Shown piece after piece: positions 55,928 through 64,000 of a stretch of DNA of 64,000 nt; position 1 is the first letter of the stretch, and each line of letters starts with the position of its first letter. A program made the translations under genes and the position numbers. The DNA is from Echinarachnius parma. Taxonomy: Eukaryota > Echinodermata > Echinoidea > Clypeasteroida > Echinarachniidae. The notes under the pieces are model-generated. The model did not search any database. It was not told the origin of the DNA and saw only the letters and a list, made by a program, of their open reading frames with translations. Location of the stretch: the NCBI GenBank assembly GCA_037951105.1, contig JBAMJV010010069.1:51112-115111 (forward strand), given 5' to 3'.

Positions 55928-57796
55928 TTGTGGATTTTGACAATGTTACCTGATCCCTTTAATCATGCATCATTCATGCACTTCATCCTATGAAAGTCAG
56001 TGATCAGTAGTGCAACCTTCCAAAAATACACAATGTTGAATTTTGATCCCTACCCGGCCTGCAGCCATGTGGATTTCCTGTGCAAGACCAGCCCCACTTC
56101 TGATTTCCTTCCCATTACCATGTGACAGACAGACAGACAGACATACATTGTAGGAAGGTGACAGGTGGTACTAGTCAAACCTCCACCACTAACTTTATTT
56201 CATACTTGCCCGTACGATTTTACAATTTTACTTGCCCGAACAGAAAATTTACTTGCCTCCCCCCCCCCCCCCCCCCCCAAGAAAAAAAATGTGAAAAAGA
56301 AACAAAATAGGTTGATCTGCTTGGTAGCAAATTTCTCTCTTGTTCTAAAGAAAATTTACACAGAAGGGTCATTCTTGGTCATATGTGTGACCGAAAATAT
56401 GAAGAATTTTGAAATAGGATGCTTATATTTTAGTACTGTAAGTATAGGAGGTATAATAATGTGAAATTCAGATATGACTTGCATATTATGTTGAAGTCTT
56501 TCAGGTGTAGGCCTAACACAAAAGATTTTATGTGGATTATATTACCCAAGGACAGAGGTCAAATAGCATTGGTCATGTGTGTGACTTTGCACGGGAGCAC
56601 TTTTGAAGAAGAAAAAAATCAACTCAATTTCCTTTTGGAAATCCTGTGAAATGTGAAAAGCTAGATCTTATACAAATGTTCAATTATTATCAGACAACTG
56701 CAGTGAAAAAAATACACAGGAGCTTGGGGCGAATTTGCCCCCGTAATACCAAAAAGAGCCCCCGAAAGTCATAAAAGAGCCCCCGAAAATGTGCATAGAG
56801 TTCAATGCAAAACAAATTACAGTGTGTCATTTTTATACAAGCATGCTTGAAAAGTAGCCCCCGAAAAATAAATATTAATTTTTATAAATCTGTAAATAAG
56901 AAAATAGTAAAAAATATAAATTATCTCAAACAGTTTAAAAAAAAAAAAATTTATTATGTGAATATGTGGGGATGTCTGGTCATGTGTGTGACATTTTGAG
57001 GTGGTCACGTGTGTGACATGTACGATATGAATGGGAAAATGGGAATTTTACAAATATTAGGTTTAGAAAGTAATATGAAGTTCAATTTTCACAAAGTTGG
57101 TATCAACATGTACAGGAGAATAAGAGGAATAAGCTTGCTTGATATCATTTTGATGTTTTGATTATTTTCTGAGGTATGATATTTTGTAAAATATTGAGAT
57201 ATATGTAAATTTATGCAAATGAGTAAGCAATTGTCTTTATTCAATGTAAAACATATATCTCATAAAATCTTGGGACAGTAATCTTTCAAAAAATGGAATA
57301 AAACAACTGGAAAAACAAACTTCATTTTTTCCAAAAAAGTTTCACTTTTCAAAGGAATGGCCCAGAATGAATTACAATTTGCTCTTGTTGAACACAAATG
57401 TTAGTTGCCCTATCATTAGGAAATTGAACTTTTTAATGCATTAATTAATACAGATATTCATCACACTTCCTGTACTTGTAATAAAATATCAAATCTGTAC
57501 TCAAGTACTTCAATGCCAGTTCCGCTATGATAGGGTATTGTTACTAAGTTTGTTATAAATTTTATTTCAAGTGGAAATGGTCAAAGTATTTGTTGATATA
57601 TGAGTTTAGTAACATGACAATGGTGGCTTTGGAATGGTTTTGAAATCAGAGATATCTGCTTTGTAAAGTGATAAATAGCTTCCTATATGAGTAATAACTA
57701 GAAATCACTACATGAATCAAAAAGAAAGAATGGTGAACAAGTGAACAATTGTGCTGTACATTAATTGAAACAGGATGTTTTATTGTACATTATATC
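55928..57796. other. Intronic DNA with GGTCATGTGTGTGAC words
   Basis: GGTCATATGTGTGAC, GGTCATGTGTGTGAC and GGTCACGTGTGTGAC recur at about 56378, 56571, 56978 and 57003. A GACAGACAGACAGACA run lies at 56125, a C run at 56258-56278 and an A run at 56938-56950. No gene recognised. Confidence 0.5.
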
Positions 57797-58140
57797 CAGA
57801 GCTCCACACTTACCATTTTTTTGTCAGTGGCCCAGTCGGGCCAGTGAAATAATTTATTCCCTTTTTCTGGTGGCCCGAAAGACAAATTTACTGGCCCGAA
57901 AATTGTATTTCATGAGAAAACTTTTTACTTTTCAAAATATCACTCTTTCCTGATCAAACATGTGATTAAATGAAGTGTGACATGGAAGAAAACAAGATTT
58001 TTCTAATTTTGTCAATGTCGGGTTGAAAATCTGCTTGCCCGATTGGGCCACCAAAATATGACTTTTATACATTTTTGCTAGCCCGATGTGGAATTTCACT
58101 GGCCCCAGGCCAGCGGGCCAGTTGCGAGTGTCAAGCCCTG
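57797..58140. mobile_element. hAT-like short element, CAGRGCTCCACACT family, copy 1
   Basis: CAGAGCTCCACACTTACC at the left and GAGTGTCAAGCCCTG at the right are inverted. TTATATC is duplicated on both sides (57790-57796, 58141-58147). Inside are TGGCCCGAAAG and CTGGCCC words. 344 bp, non-coding. Copy 2 is at 62447-62786. Confidence 0.85.
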
Positions 58141-58244
58141 TTATATCTGTTCTCAGTTCTCTGTTAGTAAACAGTGAACGGTATCTTACCATCTTCACTG
58201 TTTGAAATAAAGTTTACTTTCTTTAAACAAATTAATTAATTAAG

Positions 58245-58459
58245 TACCGTAAACCGGGGTGACTTTGGCCGCCGGGGTAACTTTTGCCATTGAGATGACT
58301 GTATTTTCATCAAGCCTCACTTTTTAGAACAAATTTCTCATTGTTTCAAATACATTCCTAAAGGGTAATGTATAGAATCAGAAATTAGTTCCAAAGAGTG
58401 AGACTTGATGAAAATACATCCTTCTCAAAAAGTGACCAAATTCACCCCGGTTTACGGTA
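58245..58459. mobile_element. Small palindromic MITE, TACCGTAAACCGGGGTGA ends
   Basis: TACCGTAAACCGGGGTGA is inverted exactly at the right as TCACCCCGGTTTACGGTA. Sub-terminal ATTTTCATCAAGCCTCACTT and GAGACTTGATGAAAAT also pair. 215 bp, non-coding. Confidence 0.85.
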
Positions 58460-58564
58460 CAGCTATATTACACTTTTGCATGTCAGTGTATGTTTTTCCA
58501 TCATATCTAGTTTGACAAATTATTATTGAAACTAGCTGTACCCGCGGAAATCCGCGGGTTTTTG

Positions 58565-59646
58565 CAGGGGCGTCGATCCGTTTTTGATATTGGGGGGGCG
58601 AAACAAATTTCCAGAGTGACCACTGAGAGAGCTAAAAGCCCCACATTGGCATGCCCGGAAGTTTTTTGTATGCGCTCATTGAAAGTGTCTTGATGGCTCG
58701 AAGACCTGACTTTGGGGGCACACACATTTGGGGACAATAATGGGGGTCCAGGGGGCAGAGCCCCCGGAAAGTTTTTAGATTTCAGACATTTGCAAATCCT
58801 ATCATGAGTGTAAACATTGTATAAAATAGTGAACCTATACTCGTAACGTATTTTTAAAGGGTGTAGCGAGGAAAAGATTGAGCCTTGCATGAGATGGATC
58901 CACGTGATCCCGTATACTATAGAGCCATCGATATAGTCTAGGGCATTGGGCTCCCATGAAACTAAGCAAGGGCGTCAACAACTTATCAAAACTGGAGGGG
59001 AGACATTGCGAGGAAGCGAAGCGACCGAGCGGGGGAGGGTGTGGGAGGGGGTGTCCCCCTCCCACAGTAGGGAGCTTTTGTATTTTTGGACGTGAAATTG
59101 TGCGATTTGGTGCACACCTGAGACAGAAATTTCACGTAATATGAAGTATATAAGTATGGAACCAAACATACATAATGACAAAGGGAGGGGGACAATCTTC
59201 ACCACTTTCAAATGTGGGGGGACGTGATTATATTCCAATATGATTTGCGTTCAGCGCATATGGACCGAATTGACTGAAAGATATATTTCAGATTATTTTG
59301 TTTTCTGTGACGGTGGGCTATCTATAGATGAGGTGTGCGTTTGAGAAATTACACTGCCCAACACATGTGAGTTCCCGCAGCCCAAATGAAACTTGCAATA
59401 TGAGAACTGTATGCGCGCGAAGCGCGCGGCAAAAAGAGATTTACAGTCCTTTTCAAACTAGAAAACGGCTATTTTGAAGATTAATTATTGATAAATGTGT
59501 CTTTCCCCTCTTTGGCATTATATCACTTGATTTATTTCTTCCTTATTTTCTGAATTATTGGTGGGGCGAAATGACATGTTCGCCCCCCCAATATTTTCAT
59601 TGGGGGGGCGACCGCCCCCCCTGCCCCCCCAGGATCGACGCCCCTG
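58565..59646. mobile_element. Non-autonomous hAT-type element, 1.08 kb, perfect 8-bp target duplication
   Basis: Ends CAGGGGCGTCGATCC and GGATCGACGCCCCTG are exact inverses. GGTTTTTG stands on both sides (58557-58564, 59647-59654), the 8-bp duplication typical of hAT transposons. Sub-terminal TTGGGGGGGCGA tracts occur near both ends. I find no transposase frame. It interrupts a host repeat that reads GCTGTACCCGCGGAAATCC before the insertion and TGTGAGAGAGAGGCG after it. Confidence 0.93.
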
Positions 59647-59654
59647 GGTTTTTG

Positions 59655-60902
59655 TGAGAGAGAGGCGATGATGACATAACGATACTTTAAATCTTTACTA
59701 TTCCCAGAGTCATAATTTAAATAGTATAAGACAAAATAAACACGGGCGACTCAATCCCGCCCCACAACCCGTCGTTGGACGGGGCCCCCGACGCATTAGG
59801 GTCCCGTCCAACGATATCCGGCCAATGTATAACAAAATCATAATGGTTTAGTACCCATGCAAAGTTATTCAGTTATCCCCCATATTTTATAGAGTCCATA
59901 ATTTGTTCCGCTTGTATTAAATTAGATACAGTACACTATGTTCGTGTACTTGCTAATATACAGTAGCTTCGCCGCTGACCACCTTCCCCCCCCCCCCCCC
60001 CCCCCCCCCCGCGACTCCAATTGCCTGCATGACACATAACCCGTCGTGTCCCATGAACGTTTCATATCCAATCTAAGTTCTCCGGCATATATATTTGGTC
60101 ATATTCTTGTGAAACCCGATGATATATTCCTTTAAAGGGAATAGTAGCCGTCTATATACATGCATCCCATAAACTTTTCATATCCAATCTAAGTTCTCCG
60201 GCGTATACATTTTGTCATATTCTTGTGAAACCCGATGATATATTCCGTTGAAGCAAGGATATGGGAGTTCCATGGTTGAAGGGAATAGGAGCCGTCAATA
60301 CATGCATTGCATAATAAATGAGTATATACCCCCCCCCCCCCACCCCCAGGCGTCTTCTCTTCGCGGATGGCATAATACAATCATATTACCGCAAGATGTC
60401 GAGATTGTATAAAACTCCCCTGCTCCACCATTGTCCACCCCGCTTTATTCACTTCAATGCACTTTGCACGCCCGCTCAGCTGTGTACAAAGCATGTGGGC
60501 TCGCGGACTTAATACATCTTACCACAAGCTGGCGCAATTATAGTATCGTGTACGGTAGGGCGAATGAGATAGTGACCAGAGACGATGGTCAGCAGGTCAG
60601 TGAGCTATGCAAATAAACTACGGTTCGGTGGGGTAATTAGATGACTGCGCCACGTGTATACACGGCTGTACAGCCATCGCGCGTTGTATAACCGCAGCTA
60701 AATTGAAGTTGTCGCATTTTGTCGTCTATGCACTTACAAACACGATGCCAATCGGCAATAGCGATCATTACCATACCATCCGCGTAATATAAATATTGAT
60801 ATTTATCAAAACCTGGGTAGTTTCGCAACGTGTTATATCTAAAATAGTTTCTCGATATATTATTTGTTTTATCTACTCCAATTTATATTCTTACAAATAC
60901 TT
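59655..60902. other. Intronic DNA with a tandem duplication
   Basis: TTTCATATCCAATCTAAGTT, CTCCGGC and GTCATATTCTTGTGAAACCC occur at 60059-60135 and again at 60177-60250 (period about 118 bp). A C run lies at 59984-60010 and another at 60330. A GC-richer stretch from 60400 to 60640 has no convincing exon. Confidence 0.55.
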
Positions 60903-61127
60903 TTACGGCGATAAATCGTTAGTCAATGCTCGGCGTCTTAAACGGGCAATTGACATTGCTGACTTTCCCTTTTCTTCGATCTGGACGATGACCACGGGGC
61001 GGGAGCGACTCTGGAATGCCTTATTGTCCTCCGCAAAAAGTATATCCTTCGATCGCGACGGTCGGGAAGTCGCCGAATCCTCAGGGTGAGGATATCTCGA
61101 GTGGGAACCATTTTGGGGGGTTGAAGC
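60903..61127 (-). CDS. Candidate coding exon, strand ambiguous, unknown gene
   Basis: A GC-richer segment is open on the minus strand for 74 codons to a TAA at 60903-60905. The translation is protein-like, with KDILFAEDNKAF, SRPVVIVQIEEKGKS and ARLRRRALTND. There is no upstream ATG in frame, so it would be an internal or terminal exon. AG dinucleotides near 61126 could serve as acceptor. The plus strand is also open over much of the same bases (ARRLKRAIDIADFPFSS..ESSG) and ends at AGG/GTGAGG, a donor-like site. I recognise neither version. It lies inside the amphiphysin-like intron 1. Confidence 0.3.
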   Translation of the reverse strand, partial: ASTPQNGSHSRYPHPEDSATSRPSRSKDILFAEDNKAFQSRSRPVVIVQIEEKGKSAMSIARLRRRALTNDLSP

Positions 61128-62446
61128 TTACTGTATTAATATAATAGATGGTTGAATCCTAGAGCTAAGCTACTTGTTTGAATGATGATTGATAAAGTCA
61201 CCCCGGTTTACGATACATGTAAATTACACTTTTGCATGTCAGTGTACATGTACATGTATGTTTTTCCATCATATCTTGTTTGACAAATGATTATTGAAAT
61301 AGTTGAATCCTAGAGCTACAGTAAGCTACATATATACTTGTTTGAATGATGATTGATCTGTTGCATTTATTCTTAAATTAAGAATATGTACCCCTTTTAA
61401 ACTGTCAAATCTTTAATTTAAGATTGTAATATTATTTTATTTATTTCAATTTGTTTAAAATTAAATATCTGAATGGGTGAACACTTTCTCTCTGTCATAT
61501 TTTTGTTTGTAACTTTTTGTTTTCAATAAGTACTCAGTGATACAGTGTAAGCGCGCTTTAATAGGGTTGTGAGACTGAGAGAAATGGGTCATATCTGTCA
61601 TTGACTAACTGGTTTGCTGGTTACGTCAGTTGGTACTTGGTTACCTAATTTGTTTAGGAACAATAGTGTAAACTGTAAATCATCACCGATAAGAACAAGT
61701 ATAATGACAAGAGAATTGATATTTCCTTCCTCTAGTTAGTCCAATGCCAAATAGTTGCCCTTTCTGACTGACAGTCCAGTGAATGTTAATGGTATGTGTG
61801 TTAGAAATTAGGATGTGGGTATGTGTATTTGTGTGCTTGTGTGAGTGTTAATAAAAGTATACAAATTAGTCCTTCAAATTTGTTGAGTGTATACACTGTA
61901 TACATTACAACATTTACACATTGAAAGCCTAGATTTATGTGATATAAGATCTGTAATTTACAACGATATCTTGTATTTTGTTAATATCAATTTTCAAATT
62001 TCAATAGTTTGTATATTTTGATGAAGTGTTTCTCTAGTTGTTTGATATGAATATTACATTTTGTACATTATTTTGTATTATGTATTAGTTGCGTGATATG
62101 AAAATATCATGTCCTAGATTCCTGTTTTTGATGTAAGAATGATTTTGGGTAAATGGCAAAGTCGAAGAAAAATACCGTAATTTCTGAATTTGCTGAGTAA
62201 TTTGGTATTGCATTCACCATTCTAATCCTTGAATATGTTTGTAATTTGGATTTTGAATACATGTATGCAAGAAAGGCATATAGATACATGTACCTGTTTT
62301 GTCACGTATATACTTTCTCATACAAATAATTCATTCAGATATGTGTATACATGTATCCCAAATTTTTTATTGAAGCCCTATTTGGTAAAAAAAAGACTGA
62401 GTTCATGCTATCTGTCTGTGAATAAGTGAATGCAATATCAACTAGG
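61128..62446. other. Intronic DNA, partial duplicate of the 58.4-58.5 kb region at its start
   Basis: At 61197-61300 the text GTCACCCCGGTTTACG, then TTACACTTTTGCATGTCAGT and TTTTTCCATCATATCTTGTTT repeats 58440-58530, including the right end of the 58245 MITE. ATTGAATCCTAGAGCTA-type words occur at 61152 and 61302. The rest is AT-rich without features. Confidence 0.55.
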
Positions 62447-62786
62447 CAGGGCTCCACACTCAACTTTTTTCTCAGTGGCCTGATCGGGCCAGTAAAATAA
62501 TTTATTCCCCTATTCTGGTGGCCTGAAAGAAAAATTACTGGCCTCAACAGTGTTATTTAATGAGTAAACATTTTACTATTCAATATATCACTCTTTCTTA
62601 TTCCCTTTGATTATAGATGAAGCATGACATAGAAGAAAACAAGATTGTTCTTATTTTGTCAATGTCAGGTTGAAAATATGCTTGCCCGATTGGGCCACCA
62701 AAATATTACTTTTATACATTTTTGCTGGCCCAAAGTGCAATTTCACTGGCCCCGGGCCAGCGTGCCAGTGTGAGTGTCGAGCCCTG
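62447..62786. mobile_element. hAT-like short element, CAGGGCTCCACACT family, copy 2
   Basis: CAGGGCTCCACACTCAAC and GTGTGAGTGTCGAGCCCTG are inverted, and AACTAGG is duplicated on both sides (62440-62446, 62787-62793). About 340 bp, clearly related to 57797-58140 along its length. It landed just before the first unit of the acceptor/exon array. Confidence 0.88.
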
Positions 62787-62895
62787 AACTAGGTATTAGG
62801 AGTATCAATTTGTACGCCAGCTGTTTACCAAATGCCCTTCACCAGAATGTGTACATGTATTTAGCATTTTCTTCCCATTTTTGTTTTATTTCCAG

Positions 62896-62926
62896 CTTTT
62901 ACAAAAGGTTGGTAAAGCTGATGATG
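62896..62926 (+). pseudogene. Partial exon 2 copy A
   Basis: Follows TTTTGTTTTATTTCCAG, a strong acceptor. CTTTTACAAAAGGTTGGTAA then AGCTGATGATG reads L-L-Q-K-V-G-K-A-D-D in phase 0, then passes into intron-type sequence and hits a stop about 19 codons later. If used it would give a truncated product. Confidence 0.75.
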
Positions 62927-63021
62927 TATATTTTATAGGAGTATCAATTTGTAAACCATCTTTGCCGTTCACTACATGCATTTAGCCATTTCATTCCCAT
63001 CAATTGTTGTTTTATTCTCAG

Positions 63022-63057
63022 GTTTTACTAAAGTGTGGTAAAATGGCTATGATGTAG
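63022..63057 (+). pseudogene. Partial exon 2 copy B
   Basis: Follows TTGTTTTATTCTCAG, an intact acceptor. GTTTTACTAAAGTGTGGTAA, AATGGCTATGATG shows an extra base after GGTAAA relative to the consensus, so the frame is lost and a TAG follows. Confidence 0.7.
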
Positions 63058-63152
63058 AGTATTAATTTGTACACCAGCATACTGTCTATTTAGCCTGCCA
63101 TTGTCCATTTAATAGCCCCCCCCCCATTTTTGTTTTACTTTCAAGTTTCAAG

Positions 63153-63184
63153 TATTACAAAACCTTGGTAAAGCTGATGATATC
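63153..63184 (+). pseudogene. Partial exon 2 copy C
   Basis: TATTACAAAACCTTGGTAAA then GCTGATGATATC, preceded by G, reads V-L-Q-N-L-G-K-A-D-D, the best-kept copy. Its acceptor is altered by a small TTTCAAG duplication (TTTCAAGTTTCAAG). An ITR element inserted three bases later. Confidence 0.72.
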
Positions 63185-63186
63185 TA

Positions 63187-63757
63187 TTAAAGGGCAATGA
63201 AACCCAAGCAAATTTTTGCTTTCATAGACTTAAAGAGATTAGGAGGAATAATCTCTGAAAGTTAGAGCATAATCGGGCCATAAACAAGAAAACTATGGCT
63301 CTTTGAAGATGCCCATTTATTCCTATGGGGAACTCAAATTGGCAAGGCACTCTGATAAGTTTGTGGACTACTCCCCATATGTTTTGTACACACATTTTCC
63401 CATTTTTACAGTCTTCTTCATAGTCACACTTTTCCATTCCCCAAACTCACGATATGTTGTGTATAAATGTATTCTACAAAACATATGTTGAACTCAAAGG
63501 AAGGGTAAACATGTATTTTGAGAAAATTGAAAACATTTTGAAATTTTGTGTACAAAACGTATGGAGAGTAGTCCACAACTTTGCCAGAGTGCGTTGCCAA
63601 TTTGAGTCACTCATAGAAATAAATGGATATTTTCAAAGAGCCATAGTTTTCTTATTTCTTGACCAATCTTGCTTACATTTTCAGGGACTATTCATCCTAT
63701 TTAGTGTATTATAGTGCATACATTACGACAATTTGTCTGGATTTCATTGTCCTTTAA
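63187..63757. mobile_element. TTAAAGGGCAATGAAA element, copy 2
   Basis: Same ends and internal order as 44037-44601 (TTAAAGGGCAATGAAACCCA and TGGATTTCATTGTCCTTTAA), with moderate divergence. TTAA at both ends, TA outside both. 571 bp. It splits unit C/D of the exon array, so the array is older than this insertion. Confidence 0.9.
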
Positions 63758-63863
63758 TAAGGGTATCAATTTTTAAACCAGCTCTTCGAATGCCCTTTAC
63801 TGTCTATTTAGCCCAGTATTGTCCATTTAATAGCACTTTCCCTCCATTTTTGCTTTACTGCAG

Positions 63864-63897
63864 GGTTTTACAGCTTGGTATTTACTGATGAAAATAG
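63864..63897 (+). pseudogene. Partial exon 2 copy D
   Basis: Follows TTTTTGCTTTACTGCAG. GGTTTTACAGCTTGGTATTT, ACTGATGAAAATAG has lost a few bases relative to the consensus and gained a leading G, which shifts the frame. In the shifted frame the sequence stays open to the window end, probably by chance. Confidence 0.65.
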
Positions 63898-63975
63898 AAG
63901 TATCAATTTGTAAACCAGCTCTTCGAATCCCCTTTACTGTCTATTTATCCCAATATTGTCCATTTAATAGTGCTT

Positions 63976-64000
63976 TTCCTGCATTTTTGTTTTACTGTCA
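63976..64000 (+). promoter_or_regulatory. Splice acceptor at window edge, predicted exon 2 acceptor
   Basis: The fifth pyrimidine tract (GCATTTTTGTTTTACTGTCA) stops one base before the expected AG is complete. By analogy with copies A-D the exon should start at about base 64002. This copy may be the functional exon 2 because the unit phase and spacing are regular. Confidence 0.5.

Larger units (their letters stand above)
53631..64000 (+). other. Intron 1 of the amphiphysin-like gene (open at window end)
   Basis: Runs from the GTATGT donor at 53631 to at least 64,000. It contains at least seven ITR/hAT-like elements, tandem duplications and the acceptor/exon-2 array at its 3' end. No further exon joins exon 1 in frame with a full BAR sequence inside the window. 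Confidence 0.6.
62788..64000 (+). repeat. Tandem array of splice acceptor plus start of amphiphysin-like exon 2
   Basis: Each unit (126-137 bp) reads GTATCAATTTGTAAACCAGC, CTTTACTGTCTATTTAGCC, TTGTCCATTTAATAG, then a pyrimidine tract CATTTTTGTTTTACTTTCAG, and then exon-like GTTTTACAAAA-CTTGG-TAAAGCTGATGA. Exon-like parts start at 62896, 63022, 63153 and 63864. A fifth acceptor tract ends with CA at 64000. The C-D spacing is enlarged by the element at 63187-63757. The exon-like part translates as V-L-Q-K-L-G-K-A-D in phase 0, exactly what should follow exon 1 of amphiphysin/BIN. Confidence 0.8.

Overview
The window is animal nuclear DNA. It is AT-rich and gene-poor, with spliceosomal signals, CCAAT-type promoter patches, non-LTR retrotransposons, many short inverted-terminal-repeat (ITR) DNA elements, long microsatellites and homopolymer G/C runs. 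A marine invertebrate, possibly a deuterostome such as an echinoderm, is my best guess. That is inference from repeat style and cannot be proved from this sequence alone.

Layout. From 0 to 34 kb there is no securely recognised protein gene. The DNA holds tandem repeats (purine-rich minisatellite 1.3-2.4 kb, G-tract/C-tract units 4.2-5.1 kb, pyrimidine-rich repeat 6.2-6.7 kb, three-copy arrays at 15.8 and 18.7 kb), several ITR elements (10.3, 13.7, 14.4, 19.2, 22.1, 26.4 and 30.0 kb), two GC/CpG-rich promoter-like patches (23.4 and 30.9 kb), and small splice-bounded open segments that could be terminal exons (14.88 and 21.38 kb, both weak).

From 34.6 to 38.85 kb lies an array of glycine tRNA(CCC) genes: seven full-length copies, two truncated copies and one almost deleted copy, in both orientations. 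They are embedded in a repeated cassette with a conserved upstream box and T-run terminators. A foldback element interrupts one cassette. Right after the array (38.85-42.97 kb, minus) is a dead CR1/L2-like LINE whose 3' tail stops 8 bp from a tRNA gene. A 564-bp ITR element interrupts its reverse transcriptase.

From 43 to 53 kb come further ITR elements, a 0.4-kb (CCAA)n tract and a long, apparently intact LINE frame (47.77-51.08 kb, minus). That frame has an AP endonuclease domain, a reverse transcriptase and a C-terminal C2H2 finger.

The clearest host gene starts at 53,562 on the plus strand. A promoter-like GC-rich patch leads to a 69-nt first coding exon that reads as the N-terminal amphipathic helix of an amphiphysin/BIN protein, followed by a consensus splice donor. 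Its first intron fills the rest of the window. At 62.8-64.0 kb the intron ends in tandem copies of a splice acceptor plus the first ~10 codons of what looks like amphiphysin exon 2 (V-L-Q-K-L-G-K-A-D). Four decayed copies are visible, and a fifth acceptor runs off the window at base 64,000, where I predict the real exon 2 begins. This duplicated acceptor/exon-start array is the most unusual structure I see.
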